64,000 bases of DNA from Deinandra increscens subsp. villosa (taxonomy: Eukaryota > Streptophyta > Magnoliopsida > Asterales > Asteraceae): NCBI GenBank assembly GCA_039602395.1, contig JBCNJP010000012.1, positions 29,002,454 to 29,066,453 of the forward strand. Reading direction: 5' to 3'. Numbering within the stretch: the first letter of the stretch is position 1; each line of letters begins with the position of its first letter. Positions 11,038 through 20,601 of the stretch are shown piece by piece. The position numbers and the translations under genes were made by a program. The notes beneath the pieces were generated by a model that ran no database searches, was not told where the DNA came from, and saw nothing but the letters and a program-made list of their open reading frames with translations.

Positions 11038-11410
11038 TGTAGAAACGAGATACGATCTTACTACTGCGTGCTATTGATCAATCATAGTGAACAACAGATG
11101 TAAATAAGAGAATTCTTATTGATCACTTGAAGATACAATGAAGTACTCTCTAGTTTCTCTCTCTAGAAACACACACAGAAAGGTGTAGAATGACAGAAGT
11201 GTTTCAACTGGTTGCCATGCACATTCTAACACACACCTATTTATAGTAAGTGACTAATCACCCAGCGTATCAAACTGATACGCCGGACCACATGATCCGC
11301 CGGACCATGTGATACGCCCACTAACCAAATAGTCACTACAACTATCACTTAGACACGCTCACATAGATACAATACACGAGACACTCATAGCATAGGAATA
11401 TGCTCTAACA
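11038..11410 (-). repeat. TR-GAG-1 3' LTR (left copy)
   Basis: A 373-bp LTR. Positions 11264-11319 hold GCGTATCAAACTGATACGC (a perfect inverted repeat around AAC) followed by GGACCACATGATCCGCC and ATGTGATACGCC. These are members of the CG-rich box family described in the findings. The partner LTR is 17091-17459 with small differences. Confidence 0.9.
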
Positions 11411-13100
11411 AACTCCCCCTTAACGTGTAGTGTATCTATTCTCTAACTAAACTTCAGTCTTCAATCTTCAACATTGCTGCATCCGATCTTTGACTTGAAA
11501 TCTTGTCAGAAATAGAGCTTGCATGGCTGGATCACTCTTGAATTATCTTTGCACTTCAAGATCCACTTGTGAAAGATACTTCATACTCCCCCTCTCACCA
11601 TGCTTGAGTCTTGACACACAAACCTGCAATTTCAGAAGACAGAAACGCGGTTTCCTTTTCTTTTGAAAATTAATTTAATCTTGGCGCAAAACTTCTCTTC
11701 GAGAATCCAAGATATAGTTTTGAAATTTCGATTTCGTATCACATGTCGATCGGTCGAAAACAAATAAGAAATAAAATCTTTTTGGCTTTTTGAAACTTTA
11801 TATCAAAACACACCGAAAATCTTTTTGAACTTTTCAGATATGAAACATAAATGCAATACTGAATCAGACACTATTTTTGTCTTTTGCGAGAAAGATCACA
11901 ACTTGGGATCATATTGGTCATATCATGCTGAACTACACTTCAATTTCAATTACTTCAGCACACAAGTCATGTCGATTACTGGTATAATTTGTCCATCTTA
12001 AACTCAGGCACAATCATACTCATAACATCTGGATATGTTATTGATTGATTTAGTTTGCTTTGACCAGTGTACCCCACACTATCAGACATACTCAGATATG
12101 TTTTTGCTTTTATATCACACTTTGTGATTTCATTTGTGATTTAATCACATAATGATTGTAATCATGATTCAGTCAACTGTGTTCCATGCAAAAAGAAATA
12201 AGAACGTTAAATCGTCTACCTTAAGGTCGATCTTTCGATACGCAGATAAGGCCTCGGATTTAACAAAATAAGAAAATAAAACAAGTTGAAATTGTATAAC
12301 CCAACAACAATCAGGTCGGTACTCCCGTACACGCAGAGAAAGTCCGATGAGTTATACGAAACACCAAAGAAAATAAAGCAGAACGTCAAACGAACAACAA
12401 TCAGGTCGATCTTTCGATACGCAGAGAAAGTCCGATCGTTTGACAAAATAAAGAAAATCAAACAAGTTTAAATCTTTGCAAAATGAACACATGTATACAC
12501 AGTGACTTCTCATTTTCTTTTTCACATATCTTTTCTTTGATATCATGAGATATGCATCAAGATGTTGTCCACTTGGTCAAGCATTAGTATTTAATGTGTT
12601 TATCACATCTGTATACTTTCTGATTTAATGCCGAGCCTACCAAGCACATCGAGCAATGATCTTATGGCTTTTTCATCTAATTTATCCACGAGTCAGACAC
12701 GTAAGCCAATGTACCATCATTTCCCAATCATGTTGGATACAATTTCTCATTTTTCAATGTTTTTGTATTTTTCTATTTTTTTCAATGTTTTTGTATTTTC
12801 TGTTTTTCTCCCCCTTAAAATGAAAACTCTATTTTTGGATTTTCATTTTAATACCAACAAAAACACAAAGACGCTATTTTTGGTTTTCAATTTTCTCCCC
12901 CTAAACTACATACGAAATGTAAAAGAAAGAAAATTGACCTTTCGACATGGATACCTTTCAAGTTTAGCTTTCAGAAAAATTTCAGTTTTGAAATTTGATA
13001 TCACATGTAATTTAAGTTAAATCAGCAGAATACTCCTCCATCAGCAACTTTGCAATCACCAACGGGCCTTCTAGAAGTACCTGCACACTGGTCAAACACA
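11411..13100 (-). other. TR-GAG-1 3' non-coding region with a degenerate repeat
   Basis: About 1.7 kb downstream of the gag reading frames without a protein-like frame. At 12216-12470 three related units carry AGGTCGATCTTTCGATACGCAG or a variant (AGGTCGGTACTCCCGTACACGCAG), spaced about 90 bases apart. The same units are conserved in the second copy (55850-56110). The open frame at 12628-13020 lies in pyrimidine-rich sequence and looks fortuitous. Confidence 0.6.
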
Positions 13101-13400
13101 TCAGTTTATAAATGACCCGAAGCGAATTGCTTCTGGTCGACCAGTATCTTGATTTCCTTTCGAAACCACTTTAGGTTTCCAGATTTGTTGTTTTGGTAAA
13201 TCAGTATCTGATGAACCGGTCACAGTCGATTGTGACGAACAACCTACATATGGAACATTTTGAAAACGTGGAATAAATCTTCCTTGAGTTTTGAAAAATG
13301 TAGGTTGTGGGTATTCATCAAATACTCTGCCATTTTCATCAATGAATCGTTGTTTGGCAGCTTTACCAACAAATGGAACCTTTCCTTTTCTATGAACTAG
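13101..13400 (-). CDS. TR-GAG-1 post-gag conserved frame
   Basis: Just after the gag stop, a frame offset from gag runs about 95 codons: HRKGKVPFVGKAAKQ, QPTFFKTQGRFIPRF, KPKVVSKGNQDTGRPEAIRF, GSFIN-stop. The second copy (56760-57060) keeps the same peptide blocks, including DTGRPEAIRFGSF, so this stretch was once coding, probably as the gag C-terminus read through from the zinc knuckle. Further downstream the reading D-Q-C-x-G-T-S-x-R-P is also shared. Whether the frame change is real here or a small indel near the Ser-rich gag end (13390-13400) cannot be told from the sequence. No known domain was recognised. Confidence 0.55.
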   Translation of the reverse strand, partial: LVHRKGKVPFVGKAAKQRFIDENGRVFDEYPQPTFFKTQGRFIPRFQNVPYVGCSSQSTVTGSSDTDLPKQQIWKPKVVSKGNQDTGRPEAIRFGSFIN

Positions 13401-16338
13401 AAGCAGCAGAAACCGGACAATCATGTGCCATATGCCCTTTTTGACGGCAATTGTAACACAAACGATTGTTTATGTTTCTTGTCTTTGGAACCTGCATAGC
13501 TTCACAAACATATTCATCTCCAAAATGATCATAAAAATTATCATATACCTGAAATCGATGATCATGAACCCATTTGGATGTCGGGCTCTTTGGAGTAGAA
13601 TTTGATCCTCCAGAAGAAAAATTTGCAGATTTATTCTTCTTGTTCCTTGGATCAGCAGTCTTCACAAATACTTCAGCAATTTTCTGAGCATCCACACAAT
13701 GTAGCGGGAATTCTTTGTCAGAAAATATTTGTTCCGAACCCTTGAGTTTGTAAAATCTCTCGGGTTGAACCTTGTCAGCTTTAAAAACTTCTTTCTTTAC
13801 TTGCTTCAGATTAACTTTCTTCAAATGCTGTTGCTGTTGAACCTTTGAAACATTCACATCAACCTGTTTCTTTTGAAATCCCAAACCTGTATATTTTCCA
13901 GAAACTTTCTCTTCTGAATCAGATGATTTATGCCCGTTCTTTGCAAGACGAGAAAATTCAGCTTTAACTTTCTTGATATCTTTTGGAGCATTGATAATTG
14001 TTTCATCAATGTCAGCTTTTGAAGACGAAGACCCAGACACAACCTTTTGAGCTTCAGAAGCTTCAATACTTTTGCCTTTTTCCTTTTGCTTTTCTTCAGC
14101 AGATTTGGAACCAACAAACTCAGAATAATCACCAATCTCACCCTTGTCTTTCAAATCATGAACGCCTTCTTTGAGACTTCCTGGTGGCGAGACTGTCTTG
14201 TTAAACATCTTCTCAAAATTTTCATCTTTAGCCAGAAAACTTGTAAAAGATTGTGAGTTAGTAACATTGTTCAAAAGACGTTTTGAATCAATGACTTCAA
14301 TCTTTAATTCAGAAATTCTTTGATTAGCTTCAGCCAACTCCTTTTCTGATGCAATTAGCTTCTTTGCCACTTTATTAGTTTCATACTTTTGCAATCTCAA
14401 CTCATCTAGAGCGGCCAACAATTCCTTCTCGAGTTTATCTTCATTTCTTTTCTGAATATCCAAATTTGCATTTTGCAACTTGTTTACTCTTGCCAGTTCT
14501 CGCTTCTCATCTAACAACTTCTCCATATCAAGCTGATATGCTTCAATTTTAGCAACCGAATCATCAGAAGCCTTGGTAAGTAAATCAAGTTTAATCTTGG
14601 ACTTTTCAAACAAATTATTAAAATCATTTGCAGCATCCTCAGCTTCTGCCTTCCATTTCGCAACTTCCTTGACTAAGTCAGCCTTTTCTTCAGATAATTT
14701 TGTAAATTTCTTTTCAAATTCCTGCTCAACACCTTGAAACTGCAACTCTTTTTCAATTAACTCTGTCTGAAAAACTGAAAACTTTTCTTTTTGAGATTCT
14801 AACTCTTGGATCATACCTTCCAACTTTTCTCTATCAGCAACCAAATCTTCTTTTTCCTTAACTAAACCTTGAATCATTTTATCTTTTTGAGAACAAAACT
14901 CACAGACAGATTCATAACCACTATTTCCATAACTACTAACATCTGAATCAGAATCTGTTATCTCTTCTTCGTCATCACTGTGAACAATCTGAGCAACAAA
15001 ACAAGACTCATCAGGAAAATCAGCATCCCAATCATATCCTTCATTCGATGTTTGTTCTTTTGATGCTGAAGAAATAGCAGTCAAAGCAATTTGAGGTGAA
15101 GCAGTTTTATCAGCTGTCTGAACCACCTTTTCTTTTGCAGGACACTCACGAGCAAAATGACCATATTTGGAACATTTGAAACATTTGATCTGTGACTTAT
15201 TTAGACCAAGTTTGTCTCCTTGAAAAATAGATGACGTTCCATGTTTCTTGATAAATCTTCTACCTCTTTCAGTTAGCATAGCAAACTGCCACTCCAAATC
15301 TAATTTGTTCAACTGATCTTCATCCATATGATCTAAATCCTCTCTATATAGACAAGAGTTACCAATTTGACTAAATATATCGCCAGAAGAAGATGATATG
15401 AATCCAGATAACAACGCAACTAAATCTTCAGCTGACTTCCCATTAATCGAACTAGCAGATGATCTATCAGGAGTAGTGAAACTGCACCTCCTTGATGAAC
15501 TTTCATACTTTCCTGATCCATGATCAGCAACAAATGCTGTTTGAGGTGGATTTGATGTATCATAACCAGATGATTTAGACTTTGCATTGATACTTGCAGA
15601 ATTTTGTCCATGATATAACTCAGGATTTTGTAATTGAGCAGTGGACTTGTTTGAATTCATCATTTCCATTTCTCGAGCATGAAGCTTTCCAGTCAAATCA
15701 TGAAATGATAATGTGGAATAATCTTTATCATGAGTAAGCAACAACACATAATTTTCCCATTTCTCTGGTAATGCTTCCATCAATTTCTCTTTCAATTCTT
15801 CCTCGGTCTTTTCAATCTTGACTACTTTCATCTCACTAATAAGATGTGAAAATCTTGAAACAAGAGCAGAAATATTTTCTTTGTCGTATTGTTGAAAATT
15901 TTCAAATTCTTTGTTCAATACTTTCCTTCGACTCTTCTTATACTGATCATTGCCTTCACATCGAGCAGATAAAGCATCCCATAACTGTTTAGCCTTCTTG
16001 CAAGTACTGAATTGATGTAACAACTCAGTAGGTAAAGCCATGGTAAGATAACCATAAACTTTTTGTTCAAGTTCATAACTCCTTCGTTCATCCTTATCAA
16101 AATCTTGAATCTCTTTATATTCTCCATTGTCAGTTGGACGCACATACAGCGTTCGAATTGGAATCCACAAATCAATATCATTTGTGCTGATGTATGCCGA
16201 GAAACGTTGCTTCCAATTTTGATAATCTTCCAATTTTAACAACTTGGGAACTTTCTGACTTGTTCCTATTTCATTATCAAAATTGAGCATAGCTTGTACC
16301 GTGCTTTGCATAGCCGCAAATGCTTGAAAATCGGACAT
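13390..16338 (-). CDS. TR-GAG-1 Gag protein, 982 aa, with two zinc knuckles
   Basis: A single uninterrupted frame. Residues ~30-230 are a UBN2/copia gag core (LLKLEDYQNWKQRFSAYI, LWDALSARCEG, LVSRFSHLISEMKVV). A CCHC knuckle, CFKCSKYGHFARECP, is at ~386-400. Residues ~480-720 are dominated by Glu/Lys/Leu heptads and should form a long coiled coil. A Lys-rich part follows, and a second CCHC, CYNCRQKGHMAHDCP, lies near the C-terminus (~958-972). It is two to three times longer than a usual copia gag because of the coiled coil and the second knuckle. Role by family: assembly of virus-like particles and RNA packaging. With no pol, the element would depend on enzymes from an autonomous relative. 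The start is the ATG at 16338, the first Met before the conserved core. Confidence 0.9.
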   Translation of the reverse strand: MSDFQAFAAMQSTVQAMLNFDNEIGTSQKVPKLLKLEDYQNWKQRFSAYISTNDIDLWIPIRTLYVRPTDNGEYKEIQDFDKDERRSYELEQKVYGYLTMALPTELLHQFSTCKKAKQLWDALSARCEGNDQYKKSRRKVLNKEFENFQQYDKENISALVSRFSHLISEMKVVKIEKTEEELKEKLMEALPEKWENYVLLLTHDKDYSTLSFHDLTGKLHAREMEMMNSNKSTAQLQNPELYHGQNSASINAKSKSSGYDTSNPPQTAFVADHGSGKYESSSRRCSFTTPDRSSASSINGKSAEDLVALLSGFISSSSGDIFSQIGNSCLYREDLDHMDEDQLNKLDLEWQFAMLTERGRRFIKKHGTSSIFQGDKLGLNKSQIKCFKCSKYGHFARECPAKEKVVQTADKTASPQIALTAISSASKEQTSNEGYDWDADFPDESCFVAQIVHSDDEEEITDSDSDVSSYGNSGYESVCEFCSQKDKMIQGLVKEKEDLVADREKLEGMIQELESQKEKFSVFQTELIEKELQFQGVEQEFEKKFTKLSEEKADLVKEVAKWKAEAEDAANDFNNLFEKSKIKLDLLTKASDDSVAKIEAYQLDMEKLLDEKRELARVNKLQNANLDIQKRNEDKLEKELLAALDELRLQKYETNKVAKKLIASEKELAEANQRISELKIEVIDSKRLLNNVTNSQSFTSFLAKDENFEKMFNKTVSPPGSLKEGVHDLKDKGEIGDYSEFVGSKSAEEKQKEKGKSIEASEAQKVVSGSSSSKADIDETIINAPKDIKKVKAEFSRLAKNGHKSSDSEEKVSGKYTGLGFQKKQVDVNVSKVQQQQHLKKVNLKQVKKEVFKADKVQPERFYKLKGSEQIFSDKEFPLHCVDAQKIAEVFVKTADPRNKKNKSANFSSGGSNSTPKSPTSKWVHDHRFQVYDNFYDHFGDEYVCEAMQVPKTRNINNRLCYNCRQKGHMAHDCPVSAASSS

Positions 16339-17090
16339 TTTTCAACGTAAAATGATACTTCAAAACTTCGAACTCAAAAATGAAGGTCTTCCAAGCGGAT
16401 TTTGGGGGTCAAAACTGCTCGGTACTGGCCGTAGGCTGGTACACGTCCTAGATCTCGGAAAGACGAACGTTTTGGCTGGTATTGGGTTCCGTAACTCCAA
16501 ACGGTTTGCAAGTTACGTCAGTTTTAGTGAAGATATGTTTTCTGCCAGCGGATCAAATCAAAACAACGGACCAGTTCCGGACCAAAACAATCAGGCGGAT
16601 CAAATTTGTACTAGCGGACCAGATTCCGGATCAGATGAACTAGCGGACCAGAATTATACTAGCGGATCAGATGCGGACCAGATATCTTCAGCGGATCAAC
16701 TTTGATACGGCGGATCAGATTCTGATACGGCGGACCAAAATTTTCAGCGGATCACACTGATACGCTGTAACTGCTGCGGATCAGACTAATGAAGATTGCC
16801 TAGCGGATCAGAAAACTCATCCGGCGGATCAAAATTTCATCCGGCGGACCAGCTGACTTCGAGACTGATTTCACTGATTTTCGCGAATTTTGATGTTTGG
16901 AGCTGGAATTTGATTCAGTATAGTGCGAAAACCCTCCAGAAACACTCAGAAATCATTTTCCATCGTTGAAACACTCAGAATTGAAAGAATTTGATGAAAA
17001 ACGTGAAGAAACCCAAACTTTCTCTCTCTAAAAATCCGAAAAATTGATCAAAAACACAGCAATAGAGCAACCAAATGCTCTGATACCACT
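16339..17090 (-). promoter_or_regulatory. TR-GAG-1 leader: PBS and ~14 GCGGAYCA boxes
   Basis: The minus-strand PBS TGGTATCAGAGC is at 17088-17077, two bases inside the 5' LTR. Between 16547 and 16852 (plus-strand reading) the octamer GCGGATCA or GCGGACCA occurs about 14 times at irregular spacing, mixed with GATACGGCGG and GATACGCTG. The same words occur in the element's LTRs. The open frame across this stretch is a by-product of the repeats, not a gene. Confidence 0.75.
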
Positions 17091-17459
17091 TGTAGAAACG
17101 AGATACGATCTTACTACTGCATGATTTGATCAAACGTAATGAACACAGATGTAAATAAGAGAAATCTTATTGATCACTTGAAGATACAATGAAGTTCTCT
17201 CTAGTTTCTCTCTCTAGAAACACACACAGAAAGGTGTAGAATGGCTGAAGTGTTTCAACTGGTTGCCATGCACATTCTAACACACCCTATTTATAGTAAG
17301 TGACTAATCACCCAGCGTATCAAACTGATACGCCGGACCACATGATCCGCCGGATCATGTGATACGCCCATAACCAAATAGTCACTACAACTATCACTTA
17401 GACACGCTCACATAGATACAATACACGAGACACTCATAGCATAGGAATATGCTCTAACA
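17091..17459 (-). repeat. TR-GAG-1 5' LTR (right copy)
   Basis: A 369-bp partner of 11038-11410. The box cluster is at 17314-17369. It differs from the left copy by a few substitutions and small indels near its TGTAGAAACG end, so the insertion is fairly recent but not brand new. Confidence 0.9.
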
Positions 17460-17464
17460 CTAAT

Positions 17465-17832
17465 CCCTATAAATAGAACCCCTATGTTAAGGGTTTTATT
17501 GATTCCTTTAATCCAAGAGATTAGAGAACCTAAACCCTAATTCTCTCCTCCTCCTCTCCCTCTTCTAAATTCGGCCAAGGTTCCCTAAACCTTATTGAGT
17601 TCGAATTTTGTGGTGTGACCAAGAAGAAGAAGAAGCTCGTGAGTCTTGCTAGCACATAGCATTGGTGTGTCGTGTGTGCGATCGTAGAGGGATTTACATC
17701 AAATCCTCCAAGAAGATCAAGTCTTGCCGAGCTAATAAGGTACATGATTCTATCCGGTTAGTTAGTATAATTCATAGGATTAATCCGCTGCGTACTCGTG
17801 TTAAAATTGATAAATCGTTATATAACCCAACA
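17465..17832 (+). repeat. Copia-2 3' LTR, second part
   Basis: Continues the Copia-2 LTR after TR-GAG-1 and ends AACCCAACA, followed by the CTATA target duplication. Confidence 0.92.
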
Positions 17833-17837
17833 CTATA

Positions 17838-19970
17838 ACCCAAAGAAAAAACATATGCATACAACTATGAACTGCAACTTCCTAGAAACAGAATATTACT
17901 ACTCCCAACACAGTGGTCAGGGGGAGACAGGAGATCATGACCCACTGAGTTGGGTTTCTTCATCCACCATGTCCAAAGAAGGTCACAGTACTAATGATGA
18001 GTCATCAAGCACCACAGAACCAGAGGAAGCTATCGCAAGTGCCACAACCTATGAAAACACCCATCCAAATCCTTATGACATTAGTGATAATCCTAACCAT
18101 ACTAATGAGATGACAGGAGGTGAAGAGATTGGCTTGTCCCGTGAAAATGGAAAATATCCAAGTCCTGAGGTAAGTATTCCCACTCCTGATGACATTAATG
18201 ATAGTCCTAACCATACTCATGAGATGACAGGAAGTGAGGAGACTGGCTCGTCCCGTGAAACGAAAAATACCTTGCCACCAAGGGTAAACAGAGGCATTCC
18301 CCCCAAAAGATACACTCCAGAAAAGGTAACGCACGGATCCAGATATTCCAATGGCAAACATTGCTAAAGGGAATCTCTCAAAAGAAGCCAAGTCTTTTGT
18401 TGCTGCCCTATATGGAGAGAAGACACCAAACACGGTTGAACAAGCCTTAAAATCAAAGAACTGGAGGGAGGCCATGGAGAGTGAGATGGATGCCCTGAAG
18501 AAAAACAGCACATGGGATAAATGTTCTCTTCCTGGAGGAAAGAAGCCTGTTGGATGCAAGTGGCTATTCACTATCAAATACAGACCTGATGGGGAAATTG
18601 AAAGATACAAAGCTTGCCTTGTAGCAAAGGGATATACTCAGACCTATGGAATTGACTATGCTGAAACTTTTTCCCTCATGGCCAAATTTGACACCATTCG
18701 GATCTCATTCTCTGTGGCTGTAAACAAAGGGTGGCATCTCCATCAACTCAACGTAAAAAATGTGTTCCTTCATGGGGAACTAATAGAAGAAGTTTATATG
18801 GAGGCTCCTCCGGGATTCAGAGACAAGTTCAAACCTAGGGAAGTGTGTCGCTTAAAAAGATCACTCTACGGCCTCAAACAATCTCCACGGGCCTGGTTTG
18901 GAAGGTTCACTCATGCCATGAAACAATATGGGTTTAAGCAAAGCAATTCTGACCATACGTTATTCATCAAACAGAGGAAAGGTCGGATAACGTGTTTTTG
19001 ATCATCTATGTTGATGACATGATTATACCTGGAGATGATGAAGAAGAAATGATCAACTTGAAAAAACATCTATCTGCGGAATATGAAATGAAAGACTTAG
19101 GAAGGCTCAAGTACTTCCTCGGAATTAAAGTCCTTAGATCCCAACAAGGAATCTTTATATGCCAAAAGAATTACATCCTGGACCTACTGGCCCAGGTAGG
19201 GATGCTAGAGTGTAAACCTGTTGACACCCCAATGATGGTAAACCATGGTCTCCATATGGAAGAAGGGGGCGACTTAGCAGACAAGGAACAATACCAAAGA
19301 ATGGTTGGAAAACTTATCTACCTCTCCCACCCCAGACCTGACATAGCCTACACAATTGGGGTAGTGAGCAAATTCATGCACCAACCTCAAGTAACTCACA
19401 TGTAAGCGGTTATTCGGATCATCAGGTACCTTAAGAGCACCGCTGGCCATGGGGTTCTCTTTAAACCTAACAGACACCTTGAAATTCAAGCATACACCGA
19501 TGTAGACTGGGCTGGAGACAAAGGAGATAGAAGGTCTACTTTCGGATATTTTACATTTGTAGGCGGAAACCTAGTCACATAGAGAAGCAAGAAACAAAAA
19601 GTAGTTGCCTTGTCCAGTGCTGAAGCTAAATTTTGAGGAGTGGCAAGGGGGTAGCTGAGATTCTGTGGATAAGAAAACTACTCACAGAACTCGCCTTTAC
19701 TCCAACCAAAACAATCAAGCTCATGTGTGACAATGAAGCTGCAATTCAAATCTCAGAGAACCCGGTGCAACATGACAGAACCAAGCACATGGAGGTTGAT
19801 CGACACTTCATAAGGGAAAAACTGGACGTTTGCATAATAGAGCTCCCATTTGTCAAATCTAACAAACAACTTGTCGATATCCTAACAAAAGCTGCCAATG
19901 GGAAGGTCTTCAACAATTGCCTTGCCAAGTTGAGCATTGGTGACCCCACTTCTCAATGTGAGGGGGGGGG
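17838..19970 (+). pseudogene. Copia-1 integrase tail, RT and RNase H, decayed
   Basis: It resumes right after the duplicated CTATA with PKKKHMHTTMN, the end of the integrase region that stops at GYRAI at 3634. A Ser/Thr-rich linker holds a two-fold repeat (DDIND-type, 18060-18240). RT follows: GCKWLFTIKYRPDGEIERYKA, LVAKGYTQTYGIDYAETFS, LHQLNVKNVFLHGEL, YGLKQSPRAWFGRF. A frameshift near 18990 precedes the catalytic IIYVDDMII, FLGIKV and the PDIAYTIGVVS segment. RNase H pieces are AYTDVDWAGDKGDRRST, ALSSAEAKF, MCDNEAAIQIS and LVDILTKAA. Stops at about 19403, 19580 and 19635 break it. A G13 polypurine run ends it at 19974. Confidence 0.87.
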
Positions 19971-19975
19971 GGGGT

Positions 19976-20187
19976 TGTTAAAACAGAAAATACATTAAAA
20001 TTAATGGTGATTTAAGGATTTATGGGCATGCTCTGCTGCTCATACACAGCCAGCCTGTAGTATAGCTGTCTTGTTTCCATTCTTGTCTTGTAAACCCGCT
20101 ATAAATAGTGTAAATGTTCTCTTGTAAGACACAACAAACATTCTTCAAGAATACACTTCTTATTCTCCTATGTATCTATGTTTAAGA
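19976..20187 (+). repeat. Copia-1 3' LTR
   Basis: TGTTAAAACAG...ATGTTTAAGA, the partner of 854-1054, preceded by a polypurine tract that is now a run of 13 G. Confidence 0.8.
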
Positions 20188-20601
20188 CAGACTCAGGAGG
20201 GTTTCCTCCAAAATTGGTTTATTTTAAATATTATCACGGAGTTTAACATCTCGTTGAAACCATAAATCAATAGCATGCAAAAGTCTTTTTCTGCTACATC
20301 AATTCAAACTTCAGGCTAGGACTAAATTAAAATATAATCTGATTTTAATAAAACGACAAACTCATAGTCATTAGTCATAAATTTAAATCTATTATAAACC
20401 CTCAACCTTATGGGAGAAAACCGCTATTTACACTATAAATGGCTACAAGCCCTTAATTTAAGTAAAATTGGGTATAACACAACAATGTGAAACCTACCTT
20501 TTCTTCCAAAATCCCGTCCTTCCTTTTTCCTTTTTTTTAGTTTCCTACGCTTAATAACATAATATTTGGATATAAATTAAATTTATTTTATATATATAAC
20601 T
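20188..20601. other. SINE-like tail and 3' flank of the hydroxylase gene
   Basis: GACTCAGGAGGGTTTCC continues the SINE-like sequence broken at 853. The remainder is AT-rich. It probably contains the 3' UTR of the minus-strand gene whose stop codon is at 20602. An AATAAA reads on the minus strand at about 20589-20584. Nothing else is recognised. Confidence 0.5.

Larger units (their letters stand above)
11038..17459 (-). mobile_element. TR-GAG-1: complete non-autonomous gag-only LTR element
   Basis: TGTAGAAACG...CTCTAACA flanked by the 5-bp duplication CTAAT (11033-11037 and 17460-17464). On the minus strand the order is 5' LTR (17091-17459), PBS (17088-17077), leader, gag ORF, 3' region, polypurine tract (TAAGGGGGAGTT, 11421-11411) and 3' LTR (11038-11410). 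There is no RT, integrase or RNase H anywhere in the 5.7-kb interior, yet ends, PBS and PPT are intact. That matches elements named TR-GAG: terminal repeats plus GAG, mobilised in trans. A decayed second copy is at 55017-58655. Confidence 0.9.
3635..17832 (+). mobile_element. Copia-2: nearly intact Ty1/copia element inside Copia-1
   Basis: Boundaries are exact: TGTAGGG...CCCAACA with the 5-bp target duplication CTATA at 3630-3634 and 17833-17837. The 5' LTR is 3635-4316 (682 bp). The 3' LTR is 10723-11037 plus 17465-17832 (683 bp) once TR-GAG-1 is removed. The two LTRs look almost identical by eye, so the insertion is young. The polyprotein is open apart from one frameshift. Net length without TR-GAG-1 is about 7.8 kb. 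It is nested in the integrase of Copia-1. Confidence 0.93.
854..20187 (+). mobile_element. Copia-1: old Ty1/copia element hosting two nested insertions
   Basis: LTR-PBS-gag-PR-IN | insertion | RT-RNase H-PPT-LTR. The LTRs (854-1054 and 19976-~20187) share long stretches but differ by indels, for example an extra duplicated GCTGCTCATACACAGCC area in the 3' copy. That and many stops and frameshifts in the coding region indicate an old insertion. Removing Copia-2 (3635-17832) and one copy of its CTATA target duplication leaves about 5.1 kb, normal for copia. The flanks carry CGACT (849-853) and GACT after the 3' LTR, a probable imperfect target duplication. Confidence 0.85.

Noticed and set aside
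12628..13020. 130-codon frame rich in Phe/Leu.
   Set aside because: Translation of pyrimidine-rich 3' non-coding sequence, opposite the element's sense strand; not conserved as a frame in TR-GAG-2.
16352..16705. 117-codon plus-strand frame with Asp/Gln/Ser-rich repeats.
   Set aside because: It is the translation of the GCGGAYCA box array in the TR-GAG leader, antisense to the element.
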